Positions 61,341-64,000 of a stretch of DNA of 64,000 nucleotides are shown here, in pieces. Under the pieces are notes generated by a model. It was given only the letters and a program-made list of their open reading frames with translations, was not told where the DNA came from and ran no database searches. How positions within the stretch are numbered: position 1 is the stretch's first letter; each line of letters starts with the position of its first letter. Source of the DNA: Streptomyces sp. NBC_01689 (GTDB lineage Bacteria > Actinomycetota > Actinomycetes > Streptomycetales > Streptomycetaceae); assembly GCF_036250675.1 (NCBI RefSeq), contig NZ_CP109592.1, positions 2,356,001-2,420,000 of the forward strand. Direction: 5' to 3'. The position numbers and the translations under genes were made by a program.

Positions 61341-62432
61341 TCAGCGCTCCAGGCGTGCCACCCGGCCCTTCTCGCCCGCGGCCCAGCAGCCCAGGTCGGG
61401 GGTGCAGTCCACGGTGTCGTACGACCCGGTGTCCACGGTCCGCCAGGTGCGGCCGCCGTCGCTCGTGAGGTCGGTGCCGGTCGGACCGACCGCGAGGGCG
61501 GAGGTACGGCTGTGGGGCAGCCAGGCGACACCGGAGCGGTAGGCGGCCGGCGGGCTGCCCGCGGGCTTCCAGGTCCGGCCGCCGTCGCCGCTGACCGCCG
61601 CCGACCGGGGTGAGGCTTGGTCGGCGCGGTAGTCGCCGCCGACCGCGAGGCCGTGGGCGCGGTCGCGGAAGGCGAGGGCGAAGACGCCGCGTGCCGGGTC
61701 GCCGGCGGGAATCGGCGTGTCGGCCGCCTTCCAGGTCAGCCCCCGGTCCGCGGAGTGCAGCACGCGCGCGCGTGCGGCCCCGCCGGTGGCGAGCCACACG
61801 TCCCGCGGTCCCGCGCTCACGAGACACTGCCCGCTCGCCGCGAAACCCGCCTCGCCCTCCTGCGCGGCGGGCATGCCGGCCCCGGGCAGCACCTTCCAGG
61901 AGCGGCCGCCGTCGCTCGTGGACAGGATGCGGAACCTGCCGTCCACGGGGTCGCTCATCGCGAGGCCGTGGCGCCGGTCGAAGAAGGTGAGGCAGTCGTA
62001 GAAGGCCTTCGGATCGGTGTTGCGGAAGGACTCGGTCCAGGTGGCACCGCCGTCGTCGGTGCGGAAGACCCGGGAGTCCTCGCCCTCGCCGATGGTCAGG
62101 GCCACGGCGCGCCGTGCGTCGAACGCCTCGATGTCACGGAACTCGAGCGCCGCCGCGCCGGGCGGTGAGACGTCGCGCCAGTTCGCGCCGCCGTCCGTGG
62201 TGCGCAGCACCGTGCCCTTCGAACCGGCCACCCAGGCGGTGTCCCGGCTGACGGCGGACAGTCCGCGGAACCGTACGTCGGTACCGCTGGCCTTGAGTTC
62301 CCAGTGGGCGGTGCCTCCCGTTCCGTGTGCCTGTGCGGGCGCCGCCGCCGTCAGCGCGGCGGCGAACGCGGCCGCGCACAGTCCCACGGTGACCGTCCGA
62401 CTCGTACGTCTCGACTTCCCCAAGGCCCTCAT
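61341..62432 (-). CDS. Secreted Ycf48/BNR-type beta-propeller protein
   Basis: A 363-residue exported protein. Basic N-terminus, hydrophobic stretch (about 12-34) and AQA-H cleavage site form a signal peptide. The rest is a seven-bladed propeller of BNR/Asp-box repeats, each with S/T-x-DGG-x-TW (for example TTDGGANWRDV, TDDGGATWTES, TSDGGRSWKVL, SADRGLTWKA, SGDGGRTWKPA, TSDGGRTWRTV). It resembles Ycf48/HCF136-like and oxidoreductase-type propellers without sialidase catalytic residues (no Arg triad, no FRIP). Function unknown; probably extracellular binding. An apparently leaderless promoter precedes the ATG. Confidence 0.85.
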   Translation of the reverse strand: MRALGKSRRTSRTVTVGLCAAAFAAALTAAAPAQAHGTGGTAHWELKASGTDVRFRGLSAVSRDTAWVAGSKGTVLRTTDGGANWRDVSPPGAAALEFRDIEAFDARRAVALTIGEGEDSRVFRTDDGGATWTESFRNTDPKAFYDCLTFFDRRHGLAMSDPVDGRFRILSTSDGGRSWKVLPGAGMPAAQEGEAGFAASGQCLVSAGPRDVWLATGGAARARVLHSADRGLTWKAADTPIPAGDPARGVFALAFRDRAHGLAVGGDYRADQASPRSAAVSGDGGRTWKPAGSPPAAYRSGVAWLPHSRTSALAVGPTGTDLTSDGGRTWRTVDTGSYDTVDCTPDLGCWAAGEKGRVARLER

Positions 62433-62440
62433 GGCGGGCG

Positions 62441-62446
62441 AAGCTA
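62441..62446 (-). promoter_or_regulatory. -10 element of a leaderless promoter (propeller gene)
   Basis: On the minus strand TAGCTT lies eight bases before the ATG at 62432, with no ribosome site between; consistent with a leaderless transcript. Confidence 0.5.
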
Positions 62447-62698
62447 GCCCACTCGCCCGGTACCGTCCAGATGGCCTCGGCGGGAACCCGGGGGCGCCGG
62501 TTGGTGTCCTCTCCGGTATCGCGGGCACGCTGGGGACTGGAATGGATCATCACGGTCCCCCTCGGGGTGCCCGCGCGGGGGCTCGGTGACAGATGTCACT
62601 CGGCTCCCAGGTGCACTGAACGGCTCGTTCTTCCGTCTCTTCAGGTGCCTGGTGTCATCCGCCCGAAGTTCGTCCAGCCGTCACAAGGGAGCAAGGCG

Positions 62699-63115
62699 TT
62701 GTCCACCGTCATCGAGCAGCCCGTTGAGGCCCGTCTCGTCGCCGCCGCGCCGCGGATGCCGAGCATTCCCGCCACGCTCCACTACGACCGCAGCGATCCC
62801 TTCGCCGTCCGGATGACCTTCCCGGCCCCGGCCACACTGGAGGGTGTGGAGGTGTGCTGGACGTTCTCGCGCGAACTGCTCACCTCCGGCCTGGAGGACG
62901 CCGTGGGCCACGGCGACGTACGGGTCCGGCCGTACGGGTACGACCGCACCGTCCTGGAGTTCCACGCCCCCGAGGGCACCGCCGTGGTCCATGTGCGGTC
63001 GGGCGAGATGCGGCACTTCCTGCGGCGCACGACCGAACTGGTGCCCGTCGGGCACGAACATCTCCAGGTGGACCTGGACCACGACCTGGCGGAACTCATG
63101 CGCGGCACCTGCTGA
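62699..63115 (+). CDS. ssgD: SsgA-family sporulation/cell-division regulator SsgD
   Basis: A 138-residue SsgA-like protein, a family found only in morphologically complex actinomycetes, with a whirly-like fold that controls septum-site and cell-wall assembly. Family features are YDRSDPFAVRMTF (about 29-41), WTFSRELLTSGL, GDVRVRPYG and the acidic C-terminal end. The TTG at 62699 is the start: it aligns with the family N-terminus (STVIEQP) and GGGAG lies nine bases before it, and no ATG or GTG fits. By position relative to the hopanoid cluster it corresponds to SsgD, thought to act in lateral wall integrity. Confidence 0.8.
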   Translation: MSTVIEQPVEARLVAAAPRMPSIPATLHYDRSDPFAVRMTFPAPATLEGVEVCWTFSRELLTSGLEDAVGHGDVRVRPYGYDRTVLEFHAPEGTAVVHVRSGEMRHFLRRTTELVPVGHEHLQVDLDHDLAELMRGTC

Positions 63116-63254
63116 GGCGGGACGCCGCCCCGCGCGGGTGCCGCCTCAGCCGGGCGCGCCCCGGTGCCCCCGCGGACGGCGACGCCCCGACCCCCCGCGA
63201 CGCCCCGACGGCACGGACCGGGACCACGAGTACGAACACGAGCACAAGTACAAG

Positions 63255-63296
63255 CACCAGCACCAGCACCAGCACCAGCACCAGCACCAGCACCAG
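63255..63296. repeat. 6-bp tandem repeat caccag x7
   Basis: Seven exact copies of caccag, flanked on the left by degenerate cacgag/cacaag units, followed by two 20-bp copies of a ggccagggtgccggtcag segment (63304-63342). It lies between ssgD and the GPP34 gene and is non-coding. Confidence 0.9.
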
Positions 63297-63337
63297 CACA
63301 GCCGGCCAGGGTGCCGGTCAGTCGGCCAGGGTGCCGG

Positions 63338-64000
63338 TCAGGCGCCCGACGACGCGCCCGCGGTGGCGGCCGCGGTGGCCGCCACGATCATCGCCGTACG
63401 CACCTCCTGGATGACCTTCTTCAGCGCCGGGGCCGCCGCTCCACTGCGTTCGGTGAGCTCCTCGATGCGCTCCTTGTGGAGCTTGCGGTCCTTGCCCGGC
63501 GCGAGGGTGCGCAGCTCGGCCGCCGCGGCCAGGGCGACGAGGGCCGCGTCCCGGTCGGAGACCTCCGCGACGGGCACGGGGCCGCGCAGGACCGCCCGCG
63601 CCTCCTCCCGCAGCGCGTCCACCGCCTCCACCCGCTCCAGCTGGTAGTCGACGGACGGGAAAAGCCCCAGTACCCGCTTCTTCCCGGCCCGTAGATACCC
63701 CTCGGCGGCGAGCTGCGCGCGGACCGCGTCGAGGGTGACGCGTGCCCGCAGGGTCACCCAGGTCTTCCACTTGCGCGGCCGGGACTCCTCGACGAGTTCC
63801 AGCAGCCCGTCGAGGGCGAGGTCACCCGTCCGGACGTCGACGTCCACCGGCGTGGCGATGCCGTCCACGTCGGCGAGCAGCCCGCGCTGGGCCAGTTCCG
63901 TGAGCGCGCCGGCCCGGACCAGATGGTGGAGGTGGGTCTCTCCGGTGACCTTGGGCCGTGTGGTGTCCCAGGACAGCAGGTAGAGCCGGGCGGGCAGCGA
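63338..64000 (-). CDS. GPP34-family (Golgi phosphoprotein 3-like) protein, partial
   Basis: C-terminal 220 residues of a protein that runs off the right edge. In this frame it reads LPARLYLLSWDTTRPKVTG at the window end, followed by LHHLVRAGALTELAQRGLL, the N-terminal helical block of bacterial GPP34 proteins, then VDYQLERVEAVDALREE and a helical end LKKVIQEVRTAMIVAATAAATAG. Eukaryotic GPP34 binds phosphatidylinositol-4-phosphate; bacterial homologues, common in Streptomyces, have no assigned role. The start lies outside the window. The stop is preceded by repeats. Confidence 0.75.
   Translation of the reverse strand, partial: SLPARLYLLSWDTTRPKVTGETHLHHLVRAGALTELAQRGLLADVDGIATPVDVDVRTGDLALDGLLELVEESRPRKWKTWVTLRARVTLDAVRAQLAAEGYLRAGKKRVLGLFPSVDYQLERVEAVDALREEARAVLRGPVPVAEVSDRDAALVALAAAAELRTLAPGKDRKLHKERIEELTERSGAAAPALKKVIQEVRTAMIVAATAAATAGASSGA

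Noticed and set aside
63223..63300. His/Gln-rich repeat protein from the caccag array
   Set aside because: It is coding-like only in a frame with no start or ribosome site between ssgD and the GPP34 gene; it reads as simple-sequence DNA.
1..64000. Mobile elements, tRNA/rRNA genes or attachment sites
   Set aside because: No transposase, integrase, terminal inverted repeat, cloverleaf or direct-repeat att-like boundary was recognised by reading both strands; base composition is even throughout.

Overview
The window is high-GC actinobacterial DNA and looks like a Streptomyces chromosome: strong third-position G/C bias, GTG/TTG starts, many apparently leaderless genes, an SsgA-like sporulation protein and a complete actinobacterial hopanoid cluster. 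From memory, gene content and order match the SCO6722 to SCO6774 stretch of S. coelicolor read backwards. No insertion sequence, phage gene, tRNA, rRNA or CRISPR array was seen. This reads as ordinary, inherited chromosome-arm DNA rather than an island.

Layout. 1-4.0 kb: end of a metallo-beta-lactamase-fold hydrolase, a Leu/Phe/Val/Glu dehydrogenase, a TetR regulator and an SGNH hydrolase. 4.1-7.4 kb: a LysM/M23 cell-wall peptidase behind a predicted c-di-AMP (ydaO) riboswitch, a tyrosine phosphatase, and an XRE-cupin regulator coupled to a 50-aa membrane protein with twin operator palindromes. 7.4-20.5 kb: one minus-strand hopanoid operon, transcribed hpnC, hpnD, a 46-aa small gene, hpnE, a prenyl diphosphate synthase, shc, hpnG, hpnH, ispG, dxs, hpnO. 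HpnC/D/E make squalene, Shc cyclises it, HpnH/G/O add and process the side chain, and Dxs/IspG boost isoprenoid supply. The operon may start with a 21-codon leader ORF. An idi gene lies 12 kb away.

20.7-27.8 kb: a tightly overlapping seven-gene minus-strand operon with no function I can name: two CDP-alcohol phosphatidyltransferases, a nucleotidyltransferase, a glycerol-1-phosphate-dehydrogenase-like enzyme, a family-2 glycosyltransferase and a two-gene polysaccharide-type ABC exporter. A galE-like gene lies opposite. I read it as synthesis and export of a phosphodiester-linked glycopolymer or glycolipid head group. It is the best candidate here for an undescribed system.

28-47.6 kb: mixed single genes (galE, CDF metal exporter, methyltransferase, idi, anti-sigma-type ATPase, crotonase-like protein, DJ-1/PfpI protein, a frameshifted GlxA-type regulator, an SCO6745-family protein, Tex, an ABC-F ATPase, a DAO-family oxidase, secreted Xaa-Pro and M1 peptidases, an orphan ATP-synthase-b-like protein, a macro-domain protein). 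Several intergenic tandem repeats lie here. 47.6-58.5 kb: an amino-acid permease and a fatty-acid degradation block (acyl-CoA ligase with divergent MerR; CaiB-type CoA transferase, LCAD-type dehydrogenase, thiolase, fused hydratase/3-hydroxyacyl-CoA dehydrogenase). 58.9-64 kb: a saccharopine-dehydrogenase-like reductase, a small membrane protein, endonuclease V, a secreted beta-propeller protein, ssgD and the end of a GPP34-family gene. Terminator hairpins separate most convergent units.
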